From Streptomyces sp. CB09001 (GTDB taxonomy: Bacteria; Actinomycetota; Actinomycetes; Streptomycetales; Streptomycetaceae): DNA of 64,000 nucleotides. The translations under genes were made by a program, and so were the position numbers. Positions 10,860 to 19,727 of the stretch are shown here, one piece after another. The number at the start of each line of letters is the position of its first letter. Within the stretch, counting starts at the first letter, position 1. The stretch lies in assembly GCF_003369795.1 (NCBI RefSeq), contig NZ_CP026730.1, positions 5,013,001-5,077,000 on the forward strand, given 5' to 3'. The notes below the pieces were generated by a model. It saw only the letters and a list, made by a program, of their open reading frames with translations. It had not been told where the DNA came from and searched no databases.

Positions 10860-12122
10860 ATGCGGAAGATACTCGTCGTCGGAGCCGGCCAGTCCGGTCT
10901 CCAGCTCGCCCTCGGCCTGCAGTCGCACGGCTACGAGGTCACCCTGATGTCCAACCGGACCGCGGACGAGATCCGCACCGGCCGGGTCATGTCGACGCAG
11001 TGCATGTTCCACACGGCACTCCAGCACGAGCGTGATCTCCAGCTGAACTTCTGGGAGTCCCAGGCCCCGAAGATCGAGGGTCTCGGCGTCTCGGTGGCGG
11101 CCCCCGGCTCCTTCGACCCGGGCCCCTCGCAGCGCGCGATCGACTGGCTCGGGCACCTCGACGGCATCGCGCAGTCGGTCGACCAGCGGGTGAAGATGGC
11201 CGGCTGGATGGAGACCTTCGCCCAGCGCGGTGGCCAGCTGGTCATCCACGGCGCGGCCGTCGGCGACCTGGACTACTTCTCCCGCGCCTACGACCTCGTC
11301 CTGGTCTCGGCGGGCAAGGGCGAACTGGTCCAGATGTTCGGCCGGGACCCGGGGAGGTCTCCGTACAGCGAGCCGCAGCGCGCCCTCGCCGTCGCCTACG
11401 TCCACGGGATGGGCCCGCGCCCCGAGCACCCGGAGACGGAGGCCGTGCGCTGCAACCTGGTGCCGGGCGTCGGCGAGATGTTCATCATGCCGACGTTCAC
11501 CACTTCCGGCCGGGCCGACATCCTGTTCTGGGAGGGCATACCCGGCGGCCCGCTCGACGCCTTCAAGGACGTCAAGGACCCGGCGGAGCACCTGTCCCTG
11601 ACGCTGGAACTCATGGAGAAGTTCCTCCCCTGGGAGTACGCGCGGGCCACCAAGGTCGAACTGACCGACGCCGGCGGCACCCTGGCGGGACGCTACGCCC
11701 CCACCGTCCGCAACCCGATCGGCCGCCTCCCTGGCGGCGGTCTCGTCCTCGGTGTGGCCGACGTGGTCGTCGCCAACGACCCGATCACCGGCCAGGGCTC
11801 CAACTCCGCGTCCAAGTGCGCCGCGTCCTACCTCGCCTCGATCGTCGAGCACGGCGACCAGGAGTTCGACGAGGCCTGGATGCGGCAGACCTTCGACCGC
11901 TACTGGGAGACCGCGCAGCACGTCACCAAGTGGACGAACACCATGCTGGCCCCGCCGCCGGAGCACATCCTCAACCTGTTCGGCGCGGCGACGCAGCTCC
12001 AGCCCGTCGCCGACCGCTTCGCCAACGGCTTCGACGACCCGTCCGACTTCGAGAACTTCTTCTACGACCCGGCGAAGACCGAGGGCTACCTGGCCGAGCT
12101 CGCGGGCACCGCGGGCGCGTAG
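10860..12122 (+). CDS. StyA-like FAD-dependent monooxygenase at the end of the conservon
   Basis: A 420-residue flavoprotein. The N-terminal dinucleotide motif is VVGAGQSGLQLALGL (about 6-20), and the late FAD-binding segment is GVADVVVANDPITGQGSNSASK. This layout is that of the styrene/indole monooxygenase StyA group, which needs a separate flavin reductase; none is adjacent. Its 44-bp spacing from cvnD and AGGAGA ribosome site suggest it is the last gene of the operon, in the place where other conservons carry a cytochrome P450. The substrate is unknown; an electron-transfer role linked to the conservon signal is inference. Confidence 0.85.
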   Translation: MRKILVVGAGQSGLQLALGLQSHGYEVTLMSNRTADEIRTGRVMSTQCMFHTALQHERDLQLNFWESQAPKIEGLGVSVAAPGSFDPGPSQRAIDWLGHLDGIAQSVDQRVKMAGWMETFAQRGGQLVIHGAAVGDLDYFSRAYDLVLVSAGKGELVQMFGRDPGRSPYSEPQRALAVAYVHGMGPRPEHPETEAVRCNLVPGVGEMFIMPTFTTSGRADILFWEGIPGGPLDAFKDVKDPAEHLSLTLELMEKFLPWEYARATKVELTDAGGTLAGRYAPTVRNPIGRLPGGGLVLGVADVVVANDPITGQGSNSASKCAASYLASIVEHGDQEFDEAWMRQTFDRYWETAQHVTKWTNTMLAPPPEHILNLFGAATQLQPVADRFANGFDDPSDFENFFYDPAKTEGYLAELAGTAGA

Positions 12123-13255
12123 GCGTCCGTGTACCCCTCGTCCGACCCGTCCGTCGCCCCCCGGGGGAGTCGCGGTGGCGTGTAGCGCCGTACCGGCTCC
12201 CCGCCGGGGTCGGGGCGTACGGCGCCCAGGACCGGGTTGGCGGCGATCGGCGACACCTTGACGTCGGCGCCGGGGCGGGGTGCCTGGACGACCATGCCGT
12301 CGCCGAGGTACATCGCGACGTGAGTGGCCTCGGGGAAGTACACGACCAGGTCACCGGGGCGCAGCTCGTCCAGCGGCACGTGGCCGAGGCGGGCCCACTG
12401 CTCCTGGCTGGTGCGCGGGATCGGCGTCCCGGCCCGCTCCCAGGCCACCGAGGTCAGCCCCGAGCAGTCGTACGACGCCGGGCCCTCGGCGCCCCACTCG
12501 TACGGCTTGCCGAGCTGCTCCACCGCGAAGCGCACCGCCCTCTCGCCCCCGGCGGACGGCTTGGCGTCGTCACCGAGCGCGCCGGACGCCAGGAACCGCT
12601 CCTGTTCCTCGGCGACCCCGCTCCTCTCCAGCTCCGCGAGGGCGGCCAGCTGCTCCGGGGTGAGGGAGGCGAGCAGCTCCTCGACGGCGCGCAGCCGTTC
12701 GCGCACGCCGTCCCGTTCCCTCTCCTGGCGCTCGGCGAGGGCGGCCTGCCGGGCCAGGGCCGCACGGGCCCGCCCGGCCAGCTCGTCGGCCTTCCTCGTG
12801 TCGCCGGTCAGCCGCCCCACCGTCTCGGCCCGCTCCGTGGACAGCCTGCCGATCACATGCCCCTGGTCGAGGGCGTGCTGCGGGTCGCGGGCGAGCAGCA
12901 GCCGCAGATAGGGGGAGAAGTCGCTGCTGTTCTGGTACTGCTGCCGGGCCAGCCGCCCGGCCGCGCCGCGGCTGTCCCGCAGCGACAGCCGGGTCCGGGT
13001 CAGCTCCGCGTTCAGCCGCAGCACCCGGGCGCGCTGCTGCTTCAGCCGCTCCTCGGTGCCGTTGTAGGTCTCGGTGGCCCGCTCCGCCTCCCGGTACAGC
13101 CGCTGAAGGTCCGTCAGCAGCCCGGCCACGGTACGGTCACCGGCCGCCCCCTCGGCCGGCCCGGGCCCGGGTTCGGCCGCGGCGGGCACCGGCGCGAGGA
13201 CGATCCCGGCCGCGAGCGCCGCCGTACACACCAGACGCAGAAGCCTTCCTGACAC
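12086..13255 (-). CDS. Secreted NlpC/P60 peptidoglycan endopeptidase with coiled coil
   Basis: A 389-residue exported hydrolase. A signal peptide (RLLRLVCTAALAAGIVLA) is followed by a long coiled coil (about 35-210, Arg/Glu/Leu heptads), then an NlpC/P60 domain. The catalytic Cys is in SYDCSGLTSVAWERAG and the His in ATHVAMYLGDG. The protein resembles RipA/PcsB-type cell-separation hydrolases with a coiled-coil control region. GTG 13255 is preceded by GGAGG and opens a proper signal peptide. Its 3' end overlaps the convergent monooxygenase gene by 37 bp. Confidence 0.93.
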   Translation of the reverse strand: MSGRLLRLVCTAALAAGIVLAPVPAAAEPGPGPAEGAAGDRTVAGLLTDLQRLYREAERATETYNGTEERLKQQRARVLRLNAELTRTRLSLRDSRGAAGRLARQQYQNSSDFSPYLRLLLARDPQHALDQGHVIGRLSTERAETVGRLTGDTRKADELAGRARAALARQAALAERQERERDGVRERLRAVEELLASLTPEQLAALAELERSGVAEEQERFLASGALGDDAKPSAGGERAVRFAVEQLGKPYEWGAEGPASYDCSGLTSVAWERAGTPIPRTSQEQWARLGHVPLDELRPGDLVVYFPEATHVAMYLGDGMVVQAPRPGADVKVSPIAANPVLGAVRPDPGGEPVRRYTPPRLPRGATDGSDEGYTDAYAPAVPASSAR

Positions 13256-13358
13256 ACCATCACCTCCGCTGCGGGGCGGCGGGTCCGCTCCGCACGGTGA
13301 GCATGTGGCGGGTCGGCGGGCTTCGCGCGCCGAGTGTGCGCGGATCGGCGCAACCGGG

Positions 13359-13682
13359 TCACCCGTCCGCGTCGTCCGGCTTGCCACCCGGCGTGGCGTC
13401 TGGATCGGCGGCCGCCGGACGCTCCGGTTTCGACCAGGGCCACTTCCGTCCGGAGCCCTTCTCCCCGCCGGGGGAATACGCGTACTTCCAGCGGGCGAAC
13501 CGCAACCCGCCCCGGGCGTCCCGGGGCACGCGCCGGTAGACGAGCACCGTGGGCGGGCCGCCGTCCGGGTCGGGGACGGGGATGCGGTACGTCTTCGGCG
13601 GGTGCCCGGTCATCCCGACCAGGACGGGCAGTACCCGTCCGTCCATGGGGCCGCCCTCGAAGGGGGTGTCTTCGCTCTTCAC
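13359..13682 (-). CDS. Small conserved actinobacterial protein of unknown function
   Basis: A 107-residue hydrophilic protein with a compact beta-rich start (RVLPVLVGMTGHPPKTYRIP), the segment VLVYRRVPRD, and a charged, probably disordered tail rich in Pro, Lys and Asp. No known domain was recognised. GTG 13682 lacks a clear ribosome site; the internal ATG giving MDGRVLPV is an alternative. It lies between tetR and the NlpC gene on the same strand. Confidence 0.6.
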   Translation of the reverse strand: MKSEDTPFEGGPMDGRVLPVLVGMTGHPPKTYRIPVPDPDGGPPTVLVYRRVPRDARGGLRFARWKYAYSPGGEKGSGRKWPWSKPERPAAADPDATPGGKPDDADG

Positions 13683-13750
13683 GGCACCAGTGTCGGTGAT
13701 CGGGGCTCGGGTGCCGGAAGTCGTCGCTCCCCTGTCGGGTCCGCCCGGTG

Positions 13751-14404
13751 TCAGAGGTCCGCCGCCAGCGCCTCGACCAGCGTCGCGGTCTGCGGGTCGC
13801 GGCGGGCGGTGACCGTCAGCACGGCGAGGAACTGCTCCACCAGCCAGTCCCGCAGCTCGTCGAAGGGCGGCTGCTTGTCCTCGTCCAGCCAGATCAGCGA
13901 GGCCGCCTCCACCGCAGTGATCCACATCCGGACGGTCATCCGCAGCCGGGGACCCGGCTCGGCGACGTCCAGGTGGCGCATGATGTGGTCGGCGGCGGCC
14001 CGGCGGACGCCGTCCACGATGCCCGAGGTCTGCGAGGTCTCGACCACGCTGCCGCCGCGCAGCAGGGCGCTGAAACCGGTGTCGTGCTCGTCGACGAAGG
14101 TGAGATAGCGGTCCAGGGCGCGGGAGAGCCGGGCCAGCAGCGGACCCTCGCGGGGCTCGTCGAAACAGAGCCGCAGCTCGTCGGCGGCGGAGCTCAGCGC
14201 GGCCTCGTACAGCTGCTGCTTGCCGCCGGGGAAGTACCGGTACACCAGCGGCCGCGAGACCCCGGCCTGCTCGGCCACGTCGTCCAGGGAGACCTCCTCC
14301 GGGGCCCGGTGCGCGAAGAGCGCGAGCGCCGCCTCCAGCAACTGGACGCGGCGCTCCTCCACGCTGAGGCGGCGGTAGGCGGGGGTGGGGGCCTGCGGGG
14401 TCAT
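13751..14404 (-). CDS. TetR family regulator
   Basis: A 217-residue TetR-type repressor. The N-terminal HTH is at about 20-65 (VSLDDVAEQAGVSRPLVYRYF), followed by an all-helical ligand domain. It lies 62 bp downstream of the diiron oxygenase gene on the same strand, so the two are probably co-transcribed and this protein likely controls that promoter. Similar Streptomyces pairs exist; the ligand is unknown. Confidence 0.9.
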   Translation of the reverse strand: MTPQAPTPAYRRLSVEERRVQLLEAALALFAHRAPEEVSLDDVAEQAGVSRPLVYRYFPGGKQQLYEAALSSAADELRLCFDEPREGPLLARLSRALDRYLTFVDEHDTGFSALLRGGSVVETSQTSGIVDGVRRAAADHIMRHLDVAEPGPRLRMTVRMWITAVEAASLIWLDEDKQPPFDELRDWLVEQFLAVLTVTARRDPQTATLVEALAADL

Positions 14405-14466
14405 GAACCGCAGCGTAACCCGCACGACCGGGCGTCCACCCACGTCGGCGAGGCGGACCGGCCGGA

Positions 14467-15405
14467 CTAGGCCAGCAGTCCCGACGACCGCCACAGCTTG
14501 CGGCCGGCGCCGCGCAGGACGCCGATGTCGTCCAGGAAGTCGGTCAGGCGCTTGGCGCCGGTCTGCATGATCTCCTTGCGGTGGCCGCTGGCCTGGACCT
14601 GGGCCAGGGCCTCCCGCTTGTCCAGGCCGACGTTCGGGTAGACCTCGGGGTTGATGAACGCCTTGGAGAAGACGCGGGCGAACTCGCCGGAGGTGACCCG
14701 GGTGAACTCCTGCGACCACTTCGGGGCCGTCACCATCTGCCGGCGCAGCTCCTCACGGGCGTACCGCACGTGCCGGGCCTCCTCCACGACGTGGATGCGC
14801 GTGACGCCCCGGATCAGCGGCTGGACCCGCTCGTCCGGGAAGGTCAGGCGCTGCATCCAGTCCAGGACCTCCTCGCCGAGGAGCGTGGCGGTGAAGGAAC
14901 CGGGGGTGGTGGAGATCGTCTTGAACAGGCGTCCCAGGTGCTGGTGGACCGGGCTCACCGGGTACCAGGGGGTCTCGCCGCGGGATATCAGCCGGGCGAA
15001 CATCTTCGAGTGCCGGCACTCGTCCTCGATCTCGGTGAGCGCGTAGCGCACGTGGGCGCTCGTCGCCGCCTTGTCGTAGATGTGCCGGACCAGGAGCTGC
15101 ATCAGGATCAGCTCGAACCAGATGCCGAGCGAGGCGAGCGCGGCGGCCTCGTGCTGGGAGAGCGCGATGCGCTGCTCCTCGCTCATCCGCTGCCACATCG
15201 GCGTGTCGTACAGCGACACCAGCTCCGGCGGCCAGAACCACTTGCCGTCCTCGAACGGCGCGTCCCAGTCCAGCTCCTTGTCCGGGTCGAAGGAGTGCTT
15301 GGCGGACGAGTCGAGCAGCCGCTCGGCCACCTGCTCCCGGTCCTTGAGCAGACCGAGCGCGTCGCGCAGGCCCTCGAGCGCGTCGGCTTCCGTCAGGGTC
15401 GTCAT
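14467..15405 (-). CDS. AurF-like diiron oxygenase
   Basis: A 312-residue helical protein with the carboxylate/His pattern of the AurF N-oxygenase family. One iron-binding pair is EIEDECRHSKMF (E-x2-H) and the other VVEEARHVRYARE (E-x2-H). AurF relatives oxidise aromatic amines, but many actinobacterial members have no assigned substrate. ATG 15405 starts MTTLTEADALEGL. It is the first gene of a two-gene unit with tetR, and a 13-bp dyad lies about 70 bp upstream. Confidence 0.85.
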   Translation of the reverse strand: MTTLTEADALEGLRDALGLLKDREQVAERLLDSSAKHSFDPDKELDWDAPFEDGKWFWPPELVSLYDTPMWQRMSEEQRIALSQHEAAALASLGIWFELILMQLLVRHIYDKAATSAHVRYALTEIEDECRHSKMFARLISRGETPWYPVSPVHQHLGRLFKTISTTPGSFTATLLGEEVLDWMQRLTFPDERVQPLIRGVTRIHVVEEARHVRYAREELRRQMVTAPKWSQEFTRVTSGEFARVFSKAFINPEVYPNVGLDKREALAQVQASGHRKEIMQTGAKRLTDFLDDIGVLRGAGRKLWRSSGLLA

Positions 15406-15473
15406 GGCTGTGTCCCACCTCGTCGAACGGATCGTGTTACCCGCGGTCACTCCAGCGTGCCGGTTCTTATGAG

Positions 15474-15486
15474 ACTGCGTGTCAGT
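15474..15486. promoter_or_regulatory. Putative TetR operator upstream of the diiron gene
   Basis: ACTG-CGTGT-CAGT is a perfect short dyad, and outer bases CTTA/TAAG extend it imperfectly. It lies 69 bp before the diiron oxygenase start in the divergent gap shared with the Uma2 gene. Position and size suit the adjacent TetR protein; no binding data can be inferred. Confidence 0.4.
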
Positions 15487-15642
15487 AAGCTCGTCAATCC
15501 CCTGCGCCCAACTTGTTGACCGCGAGTAAAGGTGGGGTGGCCGTCAATCGTCCGGTGTGGGTTCGCTCGATGGGGCGCTCCGTCGGCGTTCGTCCTGGGT
15601 ACGCTGGCCGTGTCCGTCAGACTCCGGGACATGGGAGCGATC

Positions 15643-16242
15643 ATGAGCGCCGCGCGTGACTACGGGCTGGACGACGACTACGAGTGGCCCCGTCCGCCGG
15701 AGGGCGGCTGGACGGCGGACGACCTCGACGAGCTTCCCAACCTGCCTCCGCACACGGAGCTGATCGACGGGAGCCTTGTTTTCGTGAGTCCGCAGACCGC
15801 TTTTCACATGCGTACGATCCGCTTGCTGGACCGCGCCCTCAGCGACCAGGCGCCGGACGAATTCGAGATCTACCGCGAGTTCACGGTGACGCTCAACGAC
15901 CGGAACCGTCCGGAGCCCGACGTGCTGGTGGCCCGGGCCGGTGCGGACCTGGGACCCAAGCAGACTCGTCTCCTCCACGGTGACGTTCTTCTGGCCGCTG
16001 AGGTGGTCTCCGAGGACTCGATTGACAGAGACCGGGAGACCAAGCCCCGCAAGTACGCAGCTGCGGGCATTACGCACTACTGGCGGATCGAGCAGAACAA
16101 CGGACTGCCCGTTGTCTACGTGTACGAACTGGAGTCGACGGCGAAGACCTACGTGCCCACTGGCATCTTCCACAACCGCCTCAAACTCACTGTCCCCTTC
16201 CTCATCGACATCGACCTCACCGCCGTGAACCGTCGCCGATAG
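15643..16242 (+). CDS. Uma2 family (DUF820) restriction-endonuclease-like protein
   Basis: A 199-residue protein with the Uma2 fold of the PD-(D/E)xK superfamily. The pattern HTELIDGSLVF, PEPDVLVARAG, AAEVVSEDSIDRDRETKPRKYAAAGI follows the family order, with Asp, Glu and Lys of the putative active site in the last two segments. Streptomyces carry many paralogues, and function is unproven. ATG 15643 begins MSAARDYGL after GGGAGCG. Its end overlaps the convergent PBP gene by 26 bp. Confidence 0.9.
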   Translation: MSAARDYGLDDDYEWPRPPEGGWTADDLDELPNLPPHTELIDGSLVFVSPQTAFHMRTIRLLDRALSDQAPDEFEIYREFTVTLNDRNRPEPDVLVARAGADLGPKQTRLLHGDVLLAAEVVSEDSIDRDRETKPRKYAAAGITHYWRIEQNNGLPVVYVYELESTAKTYVPTGIFHNRLKLTVPFLIDIDLTAVNRRR

Positions 16243-17707
16243 CCCCGCCCTCACCCCCGAGCACCGCCTCCATCACCGCCCGCGCGATCGGCGCCGCCAG
16301 CCCGCCCCCGCTGATGCCCTCCCGGTCCGAGGCCGAGCCCTCGACCACCACCGCGACCGCGACCTTCGGCTCGATGTCCCCGGCCCCCCGCGCCCAGGAG
16401 ATGAACCAGGCGTACGGCGTGCCCGAGTTGCCGACGCCGTGCTGGGCGGTGCCGGTCTTGCCGCCGACGGTGGCGCCCGGGATCGCCGCCTTCGCGCCGG
16501 TGCCCTTGTCCACCACGCCGGTCATCAGCTCCTTGAGCAGCGCCGCCGTCGAGGGGCGCATCACCTCGCGGGAGGGGCGCGACCCGGCCGCCGCCACCAG
16601 GCTGCCGCCCGCCCGCAGCGTCCGTTCCACCAGGTACGGCGAGCGCACCTGACCGCCGCCCGCCACCGCCGCCGCTACCATCGCCATCTGCAGCGGCGTC
16701 GCCCGGGTGTTGTACTGGCCGATCGACGACAGGCCGAGCTGCGCCCGGTCCACGCCGGTGTCGAAGGTGCTCCGCGCGACGGGGAAGGGGACCCGCAGCC
16801 CGTCGTCGTTGAAGCCGAACGCCTCCGCCGTCGCCGCCATGCCGCGCACGCCCACGTCCACGCCCAGCTTGGCGAACACCGTGTTGCAGGACCACTCGAA
16901 CGCCTCCCGCAGCGAGGCGTTCCGGCACCCGTCGGCCTCGTTCGTGAGCTTCGTCCGCGTCCCGGGCAGGGTGTACGGGTCGGGGGAGCGGGTCGGCGCG
17001 TCCAGGTCGCGGATCACGCCCGCGTCCAGCGCGGCCGCCGCGGTGACCACCTTGAACGTCGAACCCGGCGGATAGGTCCGGCTCACCGCCCGGTTGAGCA
17101 TCGGCTTGTCGGGGTCGGCGTTCAGCCGGTTCCAGACGCGGGTGGCGGCCGCGCTGTTGCCGGACAGCAGCTGCGGGTCGTAGGAGGGGGTGGAGACCAG
17201 GGCCAGGACGCGGCCCGTGGCCGGCTCGACCGCGGCCACCGCTCCCTTGCGCCCGCCCAGCCCCTCGTACGCCGCCCGCTGCGCGGCCCCGTCGATCGTC
17301 GTGACCACGTCGCCGCCCGGGTTGTGGGCCCCCGTCACGTCGTTCCACAGCGGCAGCGGCGCCAGCATCGGGTCGGCGCCGGACAGCAGGCCGTCCTCGG
17401 CGTGCTCCAGCAGCGTCGTCCCGTACGCCTGGGAGGCGAAGCCGGTGATCGGCGCGTACATCGGCCCGTCGGCGTAGGTCCGCTCGAAGCGCAGGTGCTC
17501 ACCGGTGTCCCGGGAGCCGGTGACCGCCCTGCCGCCGACCAGGATGTCGCCGCGCGGCTGCTGGTAGCGGGCGATGTCGGGGCGGCGGTTGGCCGGGTTG
17601 TCGTCGTACTCCGGCTTCTGGACGATCTGCACCCGGGCCGCGTTGACCACCAGGGCGACCAGCAACAGGGCGCAGAAGACGGCGGCGTGCCGGATGTTCC
17701 GGGTCAC
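16217..17707 (-). CDS. Class B penicillin-binding protein (FtsI/PBP2-like transpeptidase)
   Basis: A 496-residue membrane-anchored DD-transpeptidase that cross-links peptidoglycan. It has an N-terminal anchor (HAAVFCALLLVALVVNA), a pedestal domain, then the transpeptidase with STFK (catalytic Ser in PPGSTFKVV), SCN and KTGTA motifs. It is shorter than division FtsI. It follows the FtsW/RodA gene by 16 bp, forming the usual glycosyltransferase-transpeptidase pair; similar extra pairs in Streptomyces are dispensable for growth or act in sporulation. Confidence 0.95.
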   Translation of the reverse strand: MTRNIRHAAVFCALLLVALVVNAARVQIVQKPEYDDNPANRRPDIARYQQPRGDILVGGRAVTGSRDTGEHLRFERTYADGPMYAPITGFASQAYGTTLLEHAEDGLLSGADPMLAPLPLWNDVTGAHNPGGDVVTTIDGAAQRAAYEGLGGRKGAVAAVEPATGRVLALVSTPSYDPQLLSGNSAAATRVWNRLNADPDKPMLNRAVSRTYPPGSTFKVVTAAAALDAGVIRDLDAPTRSPDPYTLPGTRTKLTNEADGCRNASLREAFEWSCNTVFAKLGVDVGVRGMAATAEAFGFNDDGLRVPFPVARSTFDTGVDRAQLGLSSIGQYNTRATPLQMAMVAAAVAGGGQVRSPYLVERTLRAGGSLVAAAGSRPSREVMRPSTAALLKELMTGVVDKGTGAKAAIPGATVGGKTGTAQHGVGNSGTPYAWFISWARGAGDIEPKVAVAVVVEGSASDREGISGGGLAAPIARAVMEAVLGGEGGAIGDGSRR

Positions 17708-17723
17708 CTCCGCCGCTCCCCGC

Positions 17724-19097
17724 TCACGGTTCCGCCCGCCCGCCGGCCTGGCTGCGGGCCGCGTGGCTGACCCGGATCAGCAGCGCCACGATCGCCCAGT
17801 TGGTGACGACCGAGGACCCGCCCTGCGCCAGGAACGGCATCGCCATGCCGGTCAGCGGGATCAGCCCCGTCACCCCGCCCGCGATGACGAACACCTGGAG
17901 CGCGACGATCGAGGAGAGACCGACCGCGAGCAGCCGGCCGAAGGGGTCGCGGGCGCCGAGCCCCGCCCGGTAGCCGCGCTCCACCAGCAGCCCGTACAGC
18001 AGGAAGACGGCACTCAGGCCGAGGAAGCCCAGCTCCTCGCCGGCCGTCGCCAGGATGAAGTCCGACTTGACGGCGAAGCCGATCAGGACCGAGTGGCCGA
18101 GGCCGAGACCGGTGCCGGTCACCCCGCCCGCCGCGAAGGCGAAGAGGGACTGGGCCAGCTGGTTCGGCCCGTGGCCCGCCTCGATGGACGCGAAGGGGTG
18201 CAGCCAGTCCTCCACCCTGGTGTGCACGTGCGGCTCCAGCCAGCCCACGGCGACCGCGCCCAGCGAGGCCAGCAGCAGCCCGACGGCGATCCAGCCGGTG
18301 CGGCCGGTGGCGACGTAGAGCAGGACCACGAACAGGCCGAAGAAGAGGAGCGAGGTGCCCAGGTCCCGCTCCAGGACCAGGACGCCGACGCTGACCAGCC
18401 ACACCGCCAGGATCGGGCCGAGCACCCGGCCGGTGGGCAGTTGCAGCCGCCACACCCGGCGGCCCGCGTAGGCCAGCGCGCTGCGGTTGGCGGCCAGGTA
18501 GGCGGCGAAGAACACCGCGAGCAGCACCTTCGCGAACTCGCCGGGCTGGATGGAGAAGCCCTCGATCCGGATCCAGATGCGGGCGCCGTTCACCGCCGGG
18601 AAGAAGATCGGCACGGTGAGCAGGGCGAGCGCCGCCGCGACGCACACGTAGGCGTAGCGCTGCAGGACCCGGTGGTCCCGCAGGAGCAGGACGACCACGA
18701 TGAACAGCGCGACACCCAGCGTCGACCACACCAGCTGGGTCGGGGCCGCCCGGTCGTCCGGGGTCTCCAGGTCGAGCCGGTAGATCAGCACCAGGCCGAG
18801 GCCGTTGAGCAGCACCCCGATGGGCAGCAGCAGCGGATCGGCGTACGGGGCGCGCAGTCGTACCGCCAGGTGGGCGAGGAGCGCGAGCACCCCGAGCCCG
18901 GCGCCGTATCCGGCGGCGCCGGGCGGAAGGGCGCCCTGCTGGGCGAGGCCGACGTTGCAGTAGCCGAAGACCGACAGCAGGACGGCCATGAGGATGAGCG
19001 CGAGTTCGATGCCCCGGCGCCGGGGGAGCCGGGCGACGGGAGCGGGGGTATCCGCCTGTGCCACGGTGATCCCGGTTCCGGTTCCGGCCTTGGTCAT
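17724..19097 (-). CDS. FtsW/RodA/SpoVE family SEDS glycosyltransferase
   Basis: A 457-residue polytopic protein with about twelve membrane segments. SEDS proteins polymerise lipid II and act with a class B PBP, here encoded 16 bp downstream. Signature stretches include RIEGFSIQPGEFAKVLLAVFFAAYLA, LERDLGTSLLFFGLF with the conserved Asp region, and the C-terminal GLIPLTGMAMPFLAQGGSS. The N-terminus is a short cytosolic tail, and ATG 19097 is the natural start. This is probably a second SEDS pair rather than the division FtsW of the mur-fts cluster. Confidence 0.93.
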   Translation of the reverse strand: MTKAGTGTGITVAQADTPAPVARLPRRRGIELALILMAVLLSVFGYCNVGLAQQGALPPGAAGYGAGLGVLALLAHLAVRLRAPYADPLLLPIGVLLNGLGLVLIYRLDLETPDDRAAPTQLVWSTLGVALFIVVVLLLRDHRVLQRYAYVCVAAALALLTVPIFFPAVNGARIWIRIEGFSIQPGEFAKVLLAVFFAAYLAANRSALAYAGRRVWRLQLPTGRVLGPILAVWLVSVGVLVLERDLGTSLLFFGLFVVLLYVATGRTGWIAVGLLLASLGAVAVGWLEPHVHTRVEDWLHPFASIEAGHGPNQLAQSLFAFAAGGVTGTGLGLGHSVLIGFAVKSDFILATAGEELGFLGLSAVFLLYGLLVERGYRAGLGARDPFGRLLAVGLSSIVALQVFVIAGGVTGLIPLTGMAMPFLAQGGSSVVTNWAIVALLIRVSHAARSQAGGRAEP

Positions 19098-19140
19098 GTC
19101 CGGAACTTACCCAAATGGTGTGGTGTGCGGAGTGTCCGGC

Positions 19141-19620
19141 TCAGCACCAGCGCGGCGCGGGGCCGATGTTGTCGATGTACCGGGCCGCGCCCCACGCCCA
19201 GGTGCCGTCCGTGAGGAGGTACCACAGCGGGTTGCCCTTGACCTTGGAGCCGGGCGTCTTGCAGTAGATGGAGACGACCTCGCCCCTGCGGGCGTACCGG
19301 ATGACGTCCGCGCCGCGGCTCGGCGAGGTGCGCAGGGCGAGCCGGTCGGCCGTCACGACACCGCGGTAACGGCCCTGCTCCTGGCGGCCGTCGCCCCCGC
19401 CCCACGCGTCGCCCCCGTTTCCGCCGCCGTTTCCTGCACTGCCTCGGCCGCCGTCTCCTCCGCCGGTGACGGCGGACGTGGAGCCGGTGTCGCCTCCCCG
19501 TTCGCCGTTCGCGGCGGCGGGGGTGACGGCGACGGCGGTGGCGAGCGCGCCGGCCGCGAGGGCGGTGGCGAGGCCGCGGACCAGGGGTGAACGCGAGGCC
19601 GGTGCGGACAGTGGGGACAT
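19141..19620 (-). CDS. Secreted SH3-like domain protein with Gly-rich linker
   Basis: A 159-residue exported protein. A signal peptide ends near AANG (about residue 38), a Gly/Asp/Ser-rich linker follows (40-80), and a bacterial SH3-like domain occupies the C-terminus (LALRTSPSRGADVIRYARRGEVVSIYCKT). Two Cys residues near the C-terminus could form a disulphide. SH3 domains of this kind bind peptidoglycan. ATG 19620 follows GGGAGG. It stands alone between the SEDS and kinase genes. Confidence 0.85.
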   Translation of the reverse strand: MSPLSAPASRSPLVRGLATALAAGALATAVAVTPAAANGERGGDTGSTSAVTGGGDGGRGSAGNGGGNGGDAWGGGDGRQEQGRYRGVVTADRLALRTSPSRGADVIRYARRGEVVSIYCKTPGSKVKGNPLWYLLTDGTWAWGAARYIDNIGPAPRWC

Positions 19621-19727
19621 GGGAGTACCTCCCGGGAGCGAACGGGTCTTCAGGTGACTAACCGCCACATTAGGAGCGCCCCGCGAGCGCCGCCCGCCGC
19701 ACTGAGCCATCGGGGAAGACGCCGTGG

